Shown here piece by piece: positions 35,401 through 42,181 of a DNA stretch of 64,000 nt (the first letter of the stretch is position 1; every line of letters begins with the position of its first letter). A model generated the notes under the pieces. It did no database searches and was not told the origin of the DNA. It saw nothing but the letters and a program-made list of their open reading frames with translations. Both the position numbers and the translations under genes were made by a program. Origin of the DNA: Henricia sp. BOLD:AAB3569 (lineage: Eukaryota > Echinodermata > Asteroidea > Spinulosida > Echinasteridae); assembly GCA_037783545.1 (NCBI GenBank), contig JBBELK010000329.1, positions 4,664,501 to 4,728,500 of the forward strand, in the 5' to 3' direction.

Positions 35401-36362
35401 CGGTGATAGTCGGGCCTAGTTTTTCAAGACTAGTTTAGACAACTTTAGACTAGAAATGACCGACTCCAATTTAAGTTGTGAAGTGGTATACACTTACCTA
35501 TTTTCATCAACTAGTTTACTCCAGTTTAGTTGAGTTGAGTCGCGTCGGCCAAAAAGTGCCAGTGTATACCGGTGCTTATTCTTTTGCAAACTTATACATG
35601 GGTCTGTCCACAGTAATTGGGTACATTTGAAAAATAAGTCAATAATTCCTTTCAGATGTCTTTAGTTTATCTCAGAATTAAAGAAATGTCCTTGTTTTGT
35701 TCTCAGGAGATAACTTTTGCCCAAAAAGGTAAGAAATTGCTGCCACAACATACATTTTTGAAAAGCTTGTGTACAAATTTTCCTATTACGTATGTAACAT
35801 TTGTGATATTTTTTTCCGTCTTTGTTACATGCGTAATAGGAAAATTTGTGCAAGGGGTTTGCACAAATGTATGTTGTAGGACTATTTTTCTTACTCCTTG
35901 GTGAAAAAGTTATTTCCTCAGTTTAGCTTGATAATTTAAAGATAAAATTAAGACATTTGAATTGAACTGGGATCTAAGATCTTGAATGTTACAGAAATGT
36001 ACCCCATTACTGTGGAAAGACCCACATGTATGTTCAATAAAGATGTTTAACAGCAGAAATTTAAACGCAAGGCATAAAAAAAACCAGTTTTCTCAATAAA
36101 TTCTTCCTAATTAGCCACCACAGCACACTCGATTGCCTTTAATAATTTTTTTATGAAGTAGGATATAGGAATAAATTTGGTATTAATAGAAAGCTCATTA
36201 ATTACTATATCCACCCGTAAGTGTGGGGCATTCCTCATTTTTCCGAGGCAAAAAGTCAAAAATAAAAATGAACTTACCATAAGTAGCAAATGTTCCATGA
36301 GCAAGTGTCAAAAACACTATTGCGCTAATCAGCCACATCCTCGTCAAAGCTGTAAAATCCAT
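10299..36362 (-). CDS. IL6ST: gp130/IL6ST-like class I cytokine receptor, complete gene, 14 coding exons
   Basis: The fourteen exons listed below join in phase into 3264 coding bases (1087 residues). Domain order: signal peptide (1-27); Ig-like D1 (about 29-137); cytokine-binding FNIII D2 (138-232) with the C-x9-C-x-W signature; D3 (233-340) with RSEWS at the WSxWS position; FNIII D4 (341-440), D5 (440-535) and D6 (536-645); one membrane span (about 646-670); box 1-like PPDP (678-681); and a long tail ending near YVLQ (Tyr 1069). This is the vertebrate gp130 order at slightly greater length (human about 918). Such receptors sit at the plasma membrane, bind four-helix cytokines and activate JAK/STAT. 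The ligand is unknown. A LIFR/OSMR-like or other gp130-family assignment is possible, so the symbol marks the family rather than strict orthology. Confidence 0.9.
11765..12113 (-). mobile_element. Fold-back family 'CGCCCCAAAAC', copy 3 (truncated)
   Basis: It has the GGGGCGAAATGG array, CGTCTCATTAGAC and the terminal ATGTATACTGCCTTTAAAG. The opposite terminus is missing. It lies in receptor intron 13, 39 bp from the membrane exon. Confidence 0.65.
12152..12288 (-). CDS. IL6ST: Receptor exon 13 (membrane span and box 1)
   Basis: Acceptor CCAACAG, donor GTAAGT, phase 1 to 0. It encodes VVIGIALPTIAFCITVLAFC, a basic/Cys stop-transfer (LRCVLHS), and then KSPPDPYF, a Pro-rich box 1-like JAK docking element at the expected distance inside the membrane. 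Confidence 0.88.
12465..13023. mobile_element. TA-flanked fold-back in receptor intron 12
   Basis: ATACTGAAACGCAAAAGAAACTTACCAC and its inverse at about 12990-13023 form arms of about 35 bp. The ends sit at TA. The sub-end AAAAGAAACT is shared with the 5731-6292 element. Confidence 0.7.
13167..13496 (-). CDS. IL6ST: Receptor exon 12 (FNIII D6)
   Basis: Acceptor TTCACAG, phase 1 to 1. The whole membrane-proximal domain is in one exon: KPTQPLNLK, LELSWQLPD, LEYEIRYHP and VSFTFHVLACTG. The frame stays open past the exon to a stop at 13072, but a GTGCGT donor at 13161-13166 is the only one giving the right phase into the membrane exon. Confidence 0.83.
13614..13995. repeat. Palindromic element carrying a younger copy of its own family
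   Basis: The inner near-perfect palindrome 13768-13908 (AAAGGCACAGGCTCGTC to GACGAGCCTGTGCCTTT) lies between two decayed arms of a similar palindrome (ACAGGCTCATCAATGCGCG at 13618; GATCCCGGACGGTG at 13701 inverted at 13935). It lies in receptor intron 11. Confidence 0.65.
14681..14800 (+). repeat. Poly-C/pyrimidine tract
   Basis: C runs broken by single A or T, then CCTCCTCG repeats. It lies in receptor intron 11. The glycine/proline-rich ORFs over it are compositional artefacts. Confidence 0.85.
15093..15238 (-). CDS. IL6ST: Receptor exon 11 (FNIII D5, part 2)
   Basis: The acceptor is CCACAG after a polypyrimidine run; donor GTAAGA, phase 2 to 1. It reads LIPGLEPYSEYTITVVRSNK then AGTSPLV, the classic end of an FNIII domain. 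A second AG six bases further in would not keep the frame. Confidence 0.85.
15346..15749. mobile_element. TA-flanked MITE, TTGATTGCTTTCCG ends, copy 1 (404 bp)
   Basis: TTGATTGCTTTCCGTGACGT and CGTCACCGGAAAGCAATCAA are inverted, with TA on both sides. A TA target suggests a Tc1/mariner-type helper. It lies in receptor intron 10. Copy 2 is at 59702-60124. Confidence 0.75.
15915..16078 (+). mobile_element. Fold-back MITE, ACGTCACCCTTTGTG ends, copy 1
   Basis: Arms CTAAAAACGTCACCCTTTG and CTAACGTCACACCTTTGTAG, with GGGTCTACACTAAAACCAGTG inside. The reverse copy is 56083-56240. Confidence 0.65.
16200..16326. repeat. Near-perfect 127-bp palindrome
   Basis: TTGACTGCTTCGAGTGGTAT and onward for about 55 bp is inverted at 16266-16326 around ATTCTATTTTAGAAT. 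RNA from either strand would form a long hairpin. It lies in receptor intron 10. Confidence 0.75.
16707..16848 (-). CDS. IL6ST: Receptor exon 10 (FNIII D5, part 1)
   Basis: Acceptor CCACAG, donor GTGAGT, phase 1 to 2. It reads KPSQVENVKVV, LNITWDAP and GVILDYRVTW, a canonical FNIII N-terminal half. The +1 frame relative to an overlapping longer ORF is fixed by phase and homology. Confidence 0.85.
17724..17825 (-). CDS. IL6ST: Receptor exon 9 (FNIII D4, part 3)
   Basis: Acceptor GTGCAG, donor GTAAGA, phase 1 to 1. It reads FRTYRVGVAAYTTEG, the Y-x-V-x-V-x-A-x-T F-strand of an FNIII domain, and closes D4. A SINE lies about 35 bases upstream of the acceptor. Confidence 0.82.
17862..18215 (+). 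mobile_element. tRNA-derived SINE with long variable arm, copy 1
   Basis: The head has A box TAGCCGAGTGG and B box GGTTCGAATCC separated as in a Leu/Ser tRNA. The body has CCCTTGGGCAAGGCACT, CTCCATCCTTCGGAAGG and GATCCCAGAGCATTCTTT. It ends in an (AAT)n tail. It lies in receptor intron 8. Copies of the body recur at 58022-58408 and 61729-61885. Confidence 0.8.
18679..18784 (-). CDS. IL6ST: Receptor exon 8 (FNIII D4, part 2)
   Basis: Acceptor TATTTCAG, donor GTGAGT, phase 0 to 1. It begins PPLPAERNGIIRGYVLNLS, the typical FNIII C-strand following a Pro and Asn-Gly turn. Confidence 0.82.
19013..19199. mobile_element. Fold-back element, GTAGT-GGAGTCCATC ends, copy 2
   Basis: It has the same ends as 6371-6603 and shares GGGTCTTAATTCAAGTCACAAG and GTTCATCCTTTGCTTCTTGT. 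It is about 45 bp shorter through loss of internal GACTTGTGA units. It lies in receptor intron 7. Confidence 0.65.
19277..19681. mobile_element. Fold-back element, GTTTACACT ends, copy 1
   Basis: CCGTTTACACTCGATTCG and CGAGGTGTAGTGTAAACGCGG are inverted. It contains a GGATCAGACCCGGGTCTGATTC palindrome. Reverse partial copy at 53093-53395. It lies in receptor intron 7. Confidence 0.6.
19841..20305. repeat. Composite repeat with 44-bp minisatellite, copy 1
   Basis: A unique-looking leader (GCTGTACGGTGCGACTAAAATGG to ATACTTGCGGCATGCAAACG) is followed by about three units of GGCCCCAGACTGACTCGGCC-CCATTGCCTTGTGTACAAACTC. Copy 2, with more units, is 29433-29955. It lies in receptor intron 7. Confidence 0.75.
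20515..20603 (-). CDS. IL6ST: Receptor exon 7 (FNIII D4, part 1)
   Basis: Acceptor TTTGTAG, donor GTAATG, exactly 30 codons with the carried base. It encodes VPSGVVVSLTQRSLG and NVLLTWQ, like gp130 APSFWYKI and VQLVWK. It is a short exon and is supported mainly by phase fit and domain position. Confidence 0.75.
21515..21659 (-). CDS. IL6ST: Receptor exon 6 (D3, second half, WSxWS position)
   Basis: Acceptor TTTTTGCAG, donor GTAAGG, phase 0 to 1. It reads VTPYTNYTARVACKLSGHG then GRSEWSPLV. The WSxWS box is present as RSEWS: the first Trp is Arg while Ser-x-Trp-Ser is kept. Confidence 0.9.
21790..21923. repeat. Palindromic element (GGCTCGTCAGCAATGCG family), copy 2
   Basis: Arms of about 60 bp, CAGGCTTGTCAGCAATGC to GCATTGCTGACGAGCCTC, sharing CCACGAAATACGCAGCTCCA with 13768-13908 and 46052-46190. 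It lies in receptor intron 6. Confidence 0.7.
21919..22281. mobile_element. Fold-back element, TTAAAGGTAGTATACTTG ends
   Basis: TTAAAGGTAGTATACTTGTTTGG is inverted at 22258-22281. It overlaps the end of the palindrome at 21790-21923 and contains the short hairpin at 22098-22129. Confidence 0.55.
22098..22129. repeat. Short perfect hairpin
   Basis: CTCCAAAGATCGCC, a 4-base loop, and the exact inverse. Similar hairpins occur at 20370-20390, 51107-51135 and 53401-53430. Confidence 0.7.
22683..22861 (-). CDS. IL6ST: Receptor exon 5 (D3, first half)
   Basis: Acceptor TTGACAG, donor GTAAGC, phase 1 to 0. It reads TIPNPPSNL, SLELSWDLP and LLEYMIQYKD, matching gp130 KPNPPHNL, LKLTWTNP and LKYNIQYRT. 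The Pro-rich D2/D3 linker is conserved. Confidence 0.9.
23649..23803 (-). CDS. IL6ST: Receptor exon 4 (D2, second half)
   Basis: Acceptor TTTGCAG, donor GTAAGC, phase 2 to 1. It ends with MEIRVTQENPLGNNT, matching gp130 IEVWVEAENALGKVT. The exon has no cysteine, so the second D2 disulfide of vertebrate class I receptors is missing. Confidence 0.87.
24007..24518. mobile_element. CAACTGG-rich fold-back element
   Basis: AAGCCTATCGTAGATGGAC and CGTCGATGTACGCTAGGCTT are inverted ends. The inside is a dense array of GTTGC/GCAAC words with CATCGACGCAACT units in both directions. It lies in receptor intron 3. Confidence 0.62.
24737..24866 (-). CDS. IL6ST: Receptor exon 3 (D2, first half)
   Basis: Acceptor CCGCAG, donor GTGAGT, phase 1 to 2. 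It reads PPYRPENLHCYSKN then TVRFTCTWEEG, the hallmark disulfide and C-x-W of the cytokine-binding module (gp130: PKNLSC then MRCEWDGG). This is the strongest single piece of evidence for class I receptor identity. Confidence 0.92.
24915..25443 (-). mobile_element. Fold-back family 'CGCCCCAAAAC', copy 2
   Basis: Reverse orientation of 2023-2467, with the same ends and the same GAGACGAAAA palindrome at about 25260-25285. It has extra GGCGAAATGG units. It lies in receptor intron 2, only 48 bp from exon 3. Confidence 0.7.
26080..26673. mobile_element. TA-flanked fold-back, CAGGGTGTTT ends (594 bp)
   Basis: Inverted arms of about 130-150 bp (26080-26225 and 26478-26673) begin CAGGGTGTTTAAAAAAAAA and lie between TA dinucleotides. 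A Tc1/mariner-type MITE is likely. A lone end is seen at 2503-2550 (ACAGGGTGTCC). It lies in receptor intron 2. Confidence 0.75.
26735..27061 (-). CDS. IL6ST: Receptor exon 2 (Ig-like D1)
   Basis: One 327-bp exon, phase 1 to 1, acceptor CAG at 27062-27064, donor GTAAGT. It starts ATIHPRGE, like the gp130 D1 start. An Ig pair is visible: Cys in TLNCTL and Cys in LYWCSLD, with a core Trp in LRWHI. A further C-x5-C (CSHMRRC) is unusual. Several N-glycosylation sites are present. In gp130, D1 makes the site III contact with cytokine. Confidence 0.85.
27157..27741. repeat. Element with tandem CCCTAACGTGGCGC ends
   Basis: Three tandem TAACGTGGCGC units (27162, 27179, 27197) face inverted GCGCCATGTTAGGGC (27528) and GCGCCAAGTTACGGG (27727). 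It lies in receptor intron 1 just upstream of exon 2. No protein is recognised. Confidence 0.5.
27742..28951. other. Receptor intron 1, unassigned 1.2 kb
   Basis: No exon, RNA gene or clear repeat boundary is visible. A GTTCCGG/CCGGAAC-type inverted pair near 28715-28780 (ATGTGATTTGTTCCGG, CCGAAACAATCACAT) suggests a small fold-back. Confidence 0.4.
28955..29293. mobile_element. Harbinger-like MITE, 339 bp
   Basis: The ends GGCCAAACAAAATAAATG and CATTTATTTTGTTTGGCC are perfect inverts, flanked by TAA at 28952-28954 and 29294-29296. A sub-terminal GACCTACCTGG / CTACCTACCTGG pair is also present. It lies in receptor intron 1. Confidence 0.78.
29433..29955. repeat. Composite repeat with 44-bp minisatellite, copy 2
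   Basis: Nearly identical leader to 19841-20160 and about four to five 44-bp units. The reverse strand reads as an open repeat (about 15 residues per unit) that looks like protein but is only in-frame repetition. It lies in receptor intron 1. Confidence 0.75.
30440..30625. mobile_element. Fold-back element with GC-rich core
   Basis: AAAGTGGGTTTGGACAGTCTTA is inverted at 30596-30618. The core GGCCGGGGCCTGGGCAAGTGATAAT is inverted at 30550-30575. It lies in receptor intron 1. Confidence 0.6.
31545..33221. mobile_element. CAGGGG-ended (hAT-like) element, 1.68 kb
   Basis: The left end is CAGGGGTTTCCCTTAAC, the right end GCTAAGGTCGAACCCTG, with GAAGG on both sides (31540-31544 and 33222-33226). 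CTCGCCCGCCGGACTA occurs inside both ends. The middle contains a degraded copy of the 42537 fold-back (32155-32290). It has many short ORFs but no recognisable protein. Confidence 0.68.
33222..33948. other. Receptor intron 1, unassigned
   Basis: CCTTGGTCCTATGGAAAATCATGTAC at 33758 resembles 26033-26055 (CCTTGGTTCTGTGGAAAATCGTG), a dispersed fragment. Nothing else is seen. Confidence 0.35.
33949..34268. mobile_element. Fold-back element, TATTTCATAAA ends
   Basis: CCTATTTCATAAAGCTTG and ACAGTTTTATGAAATAG are inverted. A second arm-like sequence lies at 33872-33930 and CTTAATCAAAAAT recurs at 33896 and 34277. It lies in receptor intron 1. Confidence 0.55.
35312..35579. mobile_element. Fold-back element, CCGGTATACA ends
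   Basis: AGCCCGGTATACATG and CAGTGTATACCGGTGCT are inverted, with ACTGGCACTTTGTCGGCCGA inverted at 35543-35563. It lies in receptor intron 1. Confidence 0.62.
35590..36030. mobile_element. Fold-back element in receptor intron 1, near exon 1
   Basis: GGGTCTGTCCACAGTAATTGGG and TACCCCATTACTGTGGAAAGACCC are inverted. The core GTACAAATTTTCCTATTACG is inverted at about 35832-35853. Confidence 0.62.
36278..36362 (-). CDS. IL6ST: Receptor exon 1 (signal peptide)
   Basis: Encodes MDFTALTRMWLISAIVFLTL then AHGTFATY, a signal peptide, with a GTAAGT donor at 36272-36277 and phase 1. The frame is open upstream, so the start is chosen by the signal peptide. The second Met (residue 9) has A at -3 and could also be used. 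Confidence 0.8.
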
Positions 36363-36528
36363 ACGAATTCCGAAGTACGTTCCGCAACGGATTCCGCACT
36401 TGAAGGATGTACGGTTCAGCAAGCTATCAGCATGAGTCGAAGCTTGTGTGTGGCTTTCACTGGCGAGTTGTAACACTTGTGTGTGACGGTGCCAGCTGGC
36501 GCACGGCTCACGAGAATCTGCGTGCAGG

Positions 36529-36538
36529 ATATATATAA
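36529..36538 (-). promoter_or_regulatory. Candidate TATA box of the receptor gene
   Basis: On the minus strand the site reads TTATATATAT, about 170 bases upstream of the signal-peptide ATG. It would place transcription start near 36500 with a 5' UTR of about 140 bases. There is no transcript evidence, and chance AT richness is possible. Confidence 0.35.
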
Positions 36539-36727
36539 GAGGAGAATATGGGTGATTTAAAAATTCAGGAGGGGGGAGGGGAGGAAATTGGTGAGGGGCA
36601 GGAAAACAGGAAAATTGAGTCATCCGTTGATCGAAATACATTTTTGTATTAGATTTAGTAGGAAAAGGTACCATTACACTAAAGACCAGACTTGTTGTAT
36701 AAGTATTGTATGACACGTGCAAATTAG

Positions 36728-36960
36728 GCCCAAAAAAAACAAACTATGTTTACATGTAGCATAAGTTGAAGTCTCCCAAAATTATGCGGTGACGCAGCTT
36801 TATTTGTTACTTTAAAAAAAAAAATTTTTTTAAAGTGGATTCCAAGCAATAAAGAAGTTAATATGAAGCGAACCGTATTTACTGCCAAAAATCCAGGGGC
36901 ATTGTGGCCAAAAGTACCCCGAAAAGACGGCAACATTTATGTCGACGTGAAGTTCGAGCC
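36728..36960. repeat. Repeat with Harbinger-like left end; relative at 17085-17220
   Basis: It begins TTA then GGCCCAAAAAAAACAAAC. GTTGAAGTCTCCCAAAATTATGCGGTGACG matches 17119-17150 (GTTGAAGTCTTCTAAAATGATGCGGTGACA) by eye. The right end is not found. Confidence 0.4.
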
Positions 36961-37362
36961 CGGACTGCTGTCAACAGCAGTTTGACGGTGTGTGTCTAAG
37001 TGCATTGTGTTTTTAAAGAAATAAAACGTTTAATGCCTTTATAAAGACCGAGTCGGAATTGACGTATATTATCACAGTGGAAATACCCTTGCACGACATG
37101 TACCAAAAATAGCAAAATTATATCACAGAGGAAAACATTGACACAACTGAAAGTATTTAATTGCAATCGCACCGATTGTTTTACCGGGCAACATCCTGTG
37201 CAAACAGACATAATATGCGACACTGTCAGGAAAGGCACAAGTACTTTAATACTGGGGTTCAAATAGTTTATACATCGAATTACACCGAGTTTTCACTCGG
37301 GGAAACCCTCAGAAAATGCAAAAAAACACCACTGGGTTTCGTTTTAAATTCTGGAACACAGC

Positions 37363-37526
37363 TGCAGTCGATTTCACGAAACATTGCGCAGCTTGCGCAA
37401 CTTTTGACAAATGGCGCAAGCCCCATAGCTTGCGCGTTATCTTCGGAAGCATGTTGCGCAACTTACGCAATAAAATGTTGCGCAAGTGGGCTTACGCAAC
37501 TGCGTAAGTTTTGTGAAATCGGCTGC
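37363..37526. repeat. Palindromic GATTTCACGAAAC element, copy 1
   Basis: GCAGTCGATTTCACGAAAC and TTTTGTGAAATCGGCTGC are inverted. The interior is TTGCGCAA-rich. The second copy is 52630-52752. Confidence 0.65.
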
Positions 37527-38839
37527 AGGGGCTTATCCAGAATTTTCCAAAGGGGGGAGGGGGGTGGGGGCCGGAAATGTTCGAGCATGAAATGGTGAAG
37601 ACAATCAAAAGGGAGGTGCATGCACCTCCAGAAGTCTCGAAACAATACAGCGAACAGCAGTTTACTGTACTGGCCAGAGCACGTAGTACCATGCATCTGC
37701 ACATGCTCGAGGCTACATACATTCACTTCACAAAACCTGTGTTGTGTCGTCAGAAAGAATTTGTACACACGCTCCATGTAATATAACTGCGCATGCGCAG
37801 TAGCGTGCTCCCTGCTGTTGTCGAGCTGACCAATCAGCGCTCAGCATTCTGAACACGTCATTCCCCACCTTTAGCCTTATACTATTATCGATAGCGTCAC
37901 TACGCCATTCTTGCGTTTTGCTCTGATGAGTGCAAGTCGAAAGTGCTTTAGCATGAATTTTCCGATTTTGCAGTACCAAACACTTCTTCATAAAAATGAA
38001 TTGCTTACATGTATCTAACCACAAACTGATCCCGAGCTCCGGATCGAATCCTCCGTCAACGCGAGACCAAAATCTCGGGGTCTGATCCGGTAGGCCTGTG
38101 CATTTTTCAATAATTGACTATTCAATTTTTTATTTTTTTTTCAAATATTCGATATGTAAACCTTTTCAAAAAAGATTTTTGCCCTTTTTTTGCAGTGCTA
38201 TCCGAATTTAAAGTTGTTCGAAGTGTACTTCCCGCATGGGTGCTATGCATGATTTTTTTTCAGCTTTTTTCGATGCCAAATCAGCCGCCTCATTGCACTC
38301 AATAAAAACATCCTGTAAGTCGCCCACAGGATATTCATTCTAAAACACTTCCGAACTGGATGATATGTTTGGTTTGATCTAGGCCTGTTTGCACATGAAA
38401 AAAAAAAAGGTCATAGGCCTACCGAATATTCGATTCGGAAAAATGCTATTTGAACATTCGATGGAAGATCGAACATTCGAAATATGTGTCCCAGAGAGCA
38501 GGACGTGAATTTTCACGTGAATATTTACATGTACATGTACATGTACGTCAATTTTAGTCCCTACAGGGCCACCATACAATACACAATTTGCTCCATGAAA
38601 CACGTGAAATAACTGATGTAGCAAACAGCATGTTGAATTTGAATTTTTTTTAATTTTCCAACACCCCTTTTTGCAGTTGAAGCTTCTGAATTATCTTGAC
38701 CTCGTCCCACTTTCTGCAATTTATGTGATGCTGATTAGTCAGTGTTATCCGATCTATCCCCAACAAATTAAAGCATCAATTCCCTGATTGCTCTCCGATG
38801 TTTTGATCATAGCTCGTTTATCTTTAAAGAGCCCGGCCC
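37527..38839. other. Upstream of the receptor gene, no gene seen
   Basis: It contains ATTCGAA-type words at 38135-38480 (perhaps hAT-like ends AGGCCTGTGCA at 38091 and AGGCCTGTTTGCAC at 38380). There is no coding exon. Confidence 0.35.
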
Positions 38840-39180
38840 TGATAGATTGATATAAGCATTGGGGAAAACTGTTGGAAATTGTGCCATCTTCCTGTGGGAT
38901 TGAAGATATGTACACGATGTATGATAAAAACCAACCTGTGTATAAGTCAGCTCAGATTCCGGGAAAACAAATAAAACATGAAAAACTGTGTCCATCCTTT
39001 TGAGAAATTATGCAAAGCCATCATCCTATTTATAGGCTGGTTCCCTGGCTATACTGCATGGAAAATGAAGCCATGTTACCAATGAAGTCAGGGACCTAGT
39101 TTCGATCACATGAGCTAGGGCACACTTGTAAAAAAAATGTGTGAGCACAGGCATTTATATAAATGTATCTTTAATCATTG
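38840..39180 (+). repeat. Dispersed repeat shared by four loci
   Basis: ATTGAAGATATGTACAC, AAAACCAACCTGTGTATAAG, GGCTGGTTCCCTGGCTATAC and CACATGAG recur at 43615-43905, 59631-60330 (split by a MITE) and 23415-23640 (reverse). Confidence 0.55.
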
Positions 39181-39762
39181 TTTTCTGATAAAACGATGTC
39201 ATCTCAGGTGGAATCTTACGGGTACATTGGACAGTTGGAACTAGATTTTTTTGTTTTCATCGCATGGTTCATTAATTTTGTTTAAGGCCCAAAATTCAAC
39301 TTATGCCACAGATCCCTTGTTTAAAAAGAATAGGCATTCTTTATGAAATGCACAGTGTTGAAGTAACTTTTTGATGGGACATACTTGTATATTCCCATGA
39401 GCCACATGGAAAAGAAGGATTTTGTGGGAAACCACACATTACAAAATCACTGTAGGGGTTTGGGTTGGTATGCGGTTTAGTTTCGTAAAATAATTTCAGG
39501 GGTCGTTGTCAAATCTGTCGGATGAAGTCGAAGGCACAGTGGGGCTTTATTATCACATTTCCTGGCATGAAAACTCTGAGAATACGTGACATATCGCTCA
39601 GATAATATCGTTTGACAATCTAGTTGGTGTTGTGCTACACATTACTTTATTTTATGTACCTTCTACATGTTTATGAGATGTTTCAAATTCCTTGTGCGAC
39701 AGAATATTGATTGCGTTTTCATCCAAAAATGTATGTTGCTTTAAATAGGAGCAGAGCCACAA

Positions 39763-39788
39763 CGGGGGGTGGGGGGTTGGGGGTTGGG

Positions 39789-39835
<47 letters not shown>

Positions 39836-39836
39836 G
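39763..39836 (+). repeat. Poly-G tract, potential G-quadruplex
   Basis: About 70 bases almost entirely G with a few T/A interruptions. It lies just left of the 39850 element. Its true length is uncertain because such tracts are hard to sequence. Confidence 0.8.
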
Positions 39837-39849
39837 GGTAGTCTTTATT

Positions 39850-40375
39850 TCCGCTGGGAGAATAGCTCGATTAATTGATTAATCGCTACTAGTAAATGGT
39901 ACTCGTGACTATCATTTTTAAACTACTCGATTAATCTCGATTATAATATTGGAACACCATAACAAGCCTGTTTCCTAGCACACTTAAAAGGCGCCCTTTG
40001 TGCAGGTGACTTATTTGTTGTGTATGTGACATGTGACAGTAGCTACATACACCGGGTTGAAGGAGAATTATGGTGAACTTATGCCGTCTAATCGCGGAGC
40101 AAGAGCGTTTGATTTTCATTACTCAAAGGTAATGAAGGTGGTTTGTTTTTAGGAAAGAAATACGAAATAATCCTTGCTGAAGTTCACCATCTATGCTTTG
40201 TTTGAAACGGAATCGGGGCAGCACAGATTAGGCAAATTTCCAACTACAGTTTGTTACTTACGCACATAAGTTTTCCTCCATTTTTATACTTTGCCAACTA
40301 CTCGCGATTAATCGATTACTCGCGAGTAATTACTGCAACTACTCGCGAGTAGCAAAATCCACTAGTCGCCCAGCG
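39850..40375. mobile_element. TIR element with 12-bp flanking direct repeat
   Basis: CGCTGGGAGAATAG and CTAGTCGCCCAGCG are inverted. GTAGTCTTTATT lies at 39838-39849 and at 40376-40387. ATTAATCGATTA words crowd both ends. Confidence 0.6.
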
Positions 40376-40387
40376 GTAGTCTTTATT

Positions 40388-41627
40388 ATGCGTGTACATG
40401 TACCTTTTTTTTTTCTTTTTTTTTCTGTGATGCGGTTCAATTCCATATGGGACAGAATATTGATTGCGTTTTTATCTCAAAATTTGTGGTTTATGACCAG
40501 CTCTAGTCATAACAGCGAGGGCAGAGTCGTCTGCAATTGGAGGCCTTGTAAAAAAAAATAATAAAACCATTCGACAAACACGGCATACATGGATAAATTT
40601 GCATTATGGGTAAATGTAAATTACCAGAAATTTGTAAACTGCCCGTGTCAAATGAGGGTGCTGTATACCATGTTACGTGCACGCGTAGTAATTATTTACA
40701 TAGTAACTAAGGGCCAAGCGCGCTTCCACGCGCTACATGATGCATGATCCATGCTGCGCTATAGTATGCGTATAGTTAGAGTAGATATTTGTACGTTTGT
40801 CATGCCAATGTACACTAGAAGTTCACGTAAAAAGTCTTTTTTTCGCTTAGCGTAGGCTATTTGCATTTTCGTTCTGATCGTTGGTATGCATATCTACCAG
40901 CGCGCGGTCAATGTTATAAGTTCGCGCATACGCAGAATGGGTGTTAATGTATTTCTAGTAATGACAAGTGCATGTAACTTAGAGCAGAGTGGTACAATGT
41001 ATGAGGCTCTCGCATTCCTGATGTCCTTTTCCCCAATTTGAATTCCAAGTAAAAATTGAGATGCACTTTCCACTCTGAAATTGAGCCTGCATGCACATTT
41101 TAACAGATTCGCGATCGGTAATTGGGGTTCAAGCCTAGCTCAGCCTACCTGATCTTGGTGTCAATTACTTGACCCGATTGGGCCCATATTACATCTCATT
41201 TCATAACCTCCAGCAATGCGCATATTTTGTGTCTGACAAATTCGCCGTAACTTGAAAGATGCTGTTCCCTAGAATCGGCCCAAATTGAAATTGTCACACG
41301 AAAGGCAGACATGTATTACAACTTGCATTGCACCCACACAACTCCTTTCAGAACCAATTTACAACGGCTAGGGGCAATTTCAGGGAAACGGTCTGAAGTT
41401 CAAGAAAATATTCGGCATGTTGTATAATGAAAGCAGGCAGCACTGCATTACGATAATGATGATCTTTAGAAATTCAAGAACCATATCTAAGACTAGAATA
41501 AGCTTACTCTGCCTACAAAAAAACAAAATGTACATTTCACCTCAACACATACTGTACAAGGGTTTGACAATAAAGTTGAGTCATGTTTTGTGACATTCTT
41601 AACCATTTTTCCGGAAAAAATGACCCT
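40388..41627. other. Intergenic, no gene seen
   Basis: GACAGAATATTGATTGCGTTTT at 40450 repeats 39700-39722, so a duplicated segment may flank the 39850 element. Otherwise I see only unique AT-rich sequence and short ORFs. Confidence 0.45.
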
Positions 41628-42122
41628 GTTCTTACTAGAGAAATCGCATCATTCGACGAAGCTTAGTTAATCATTGTTGGTTAATTAAGCGTCATAACAA
41701 AGATCTAATGAAGAGCGGTACTGTTCACATAAGGCGACCGCTAACAAAGATCGAATGAAGCTGTGTGAGGACACTATGCCTGGTCGTACATGCGCATTGA
41801 GCACCGAGCTATAAGCATCTAGACGCACTGTGTGGTTTTCCAGTGGCGCGTCAAAAACAACGCCTGCTAGGCACTTGACGCACAACGCGCTTGTGCAACC
41901 AGGCCTGCCAAATCGCTTCATCGAACGAAGGGAGCGCTCACATTACAAATTTGCTTCGCCGAATAAAGCGATCTCTTCGTCGAATCTAATTTTGCTTCTT
42001 CGAACGAAGAGATTCTAATCTAAGTCGAATGAAGAGGTGTGCGTTCACATCAGGAAATCTCTTCGTCGAATCATCGTTGAATCATCATCAAACGAAGCGA
42101 TTTCTCTAGTGAGAACGGGGTC
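41628..42122. mobile_element. Fold-back element, GTTCTTACTAGAGAAATCGC ends
   Basis: GACCCTGTTCTTACTAGAG and CTCTAGTGAGAACGGGGTC are inverted, enclosing many TCGAACGAAG words. A related, decayed element is at 8668-8935, with a fragment at 17450-17560. Confidence 0.65.
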
Positions 42123-42181
42123 TATGTCTCCTAGTCCAGCTACATGTATTTCAGTCAATAGTCATTTCAAAAAGAAAAATA

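Noticed and set aside
906-36362. NAGLU next to a gp130-like gene as conserved linkage with human 17q21 (NAGLU near STAT3/STAT5)
   Set aside because: The human region holds STAT genes and no gp130-family receptor that I recall, so the similarity is probably coincidence.
36529-36722. Longer receptor N-terminus starting at 36722
   Set aside because: The upstream open frame is Pro/His-rich, lies past a TATA-like site, and would bury the signal peptide internally.
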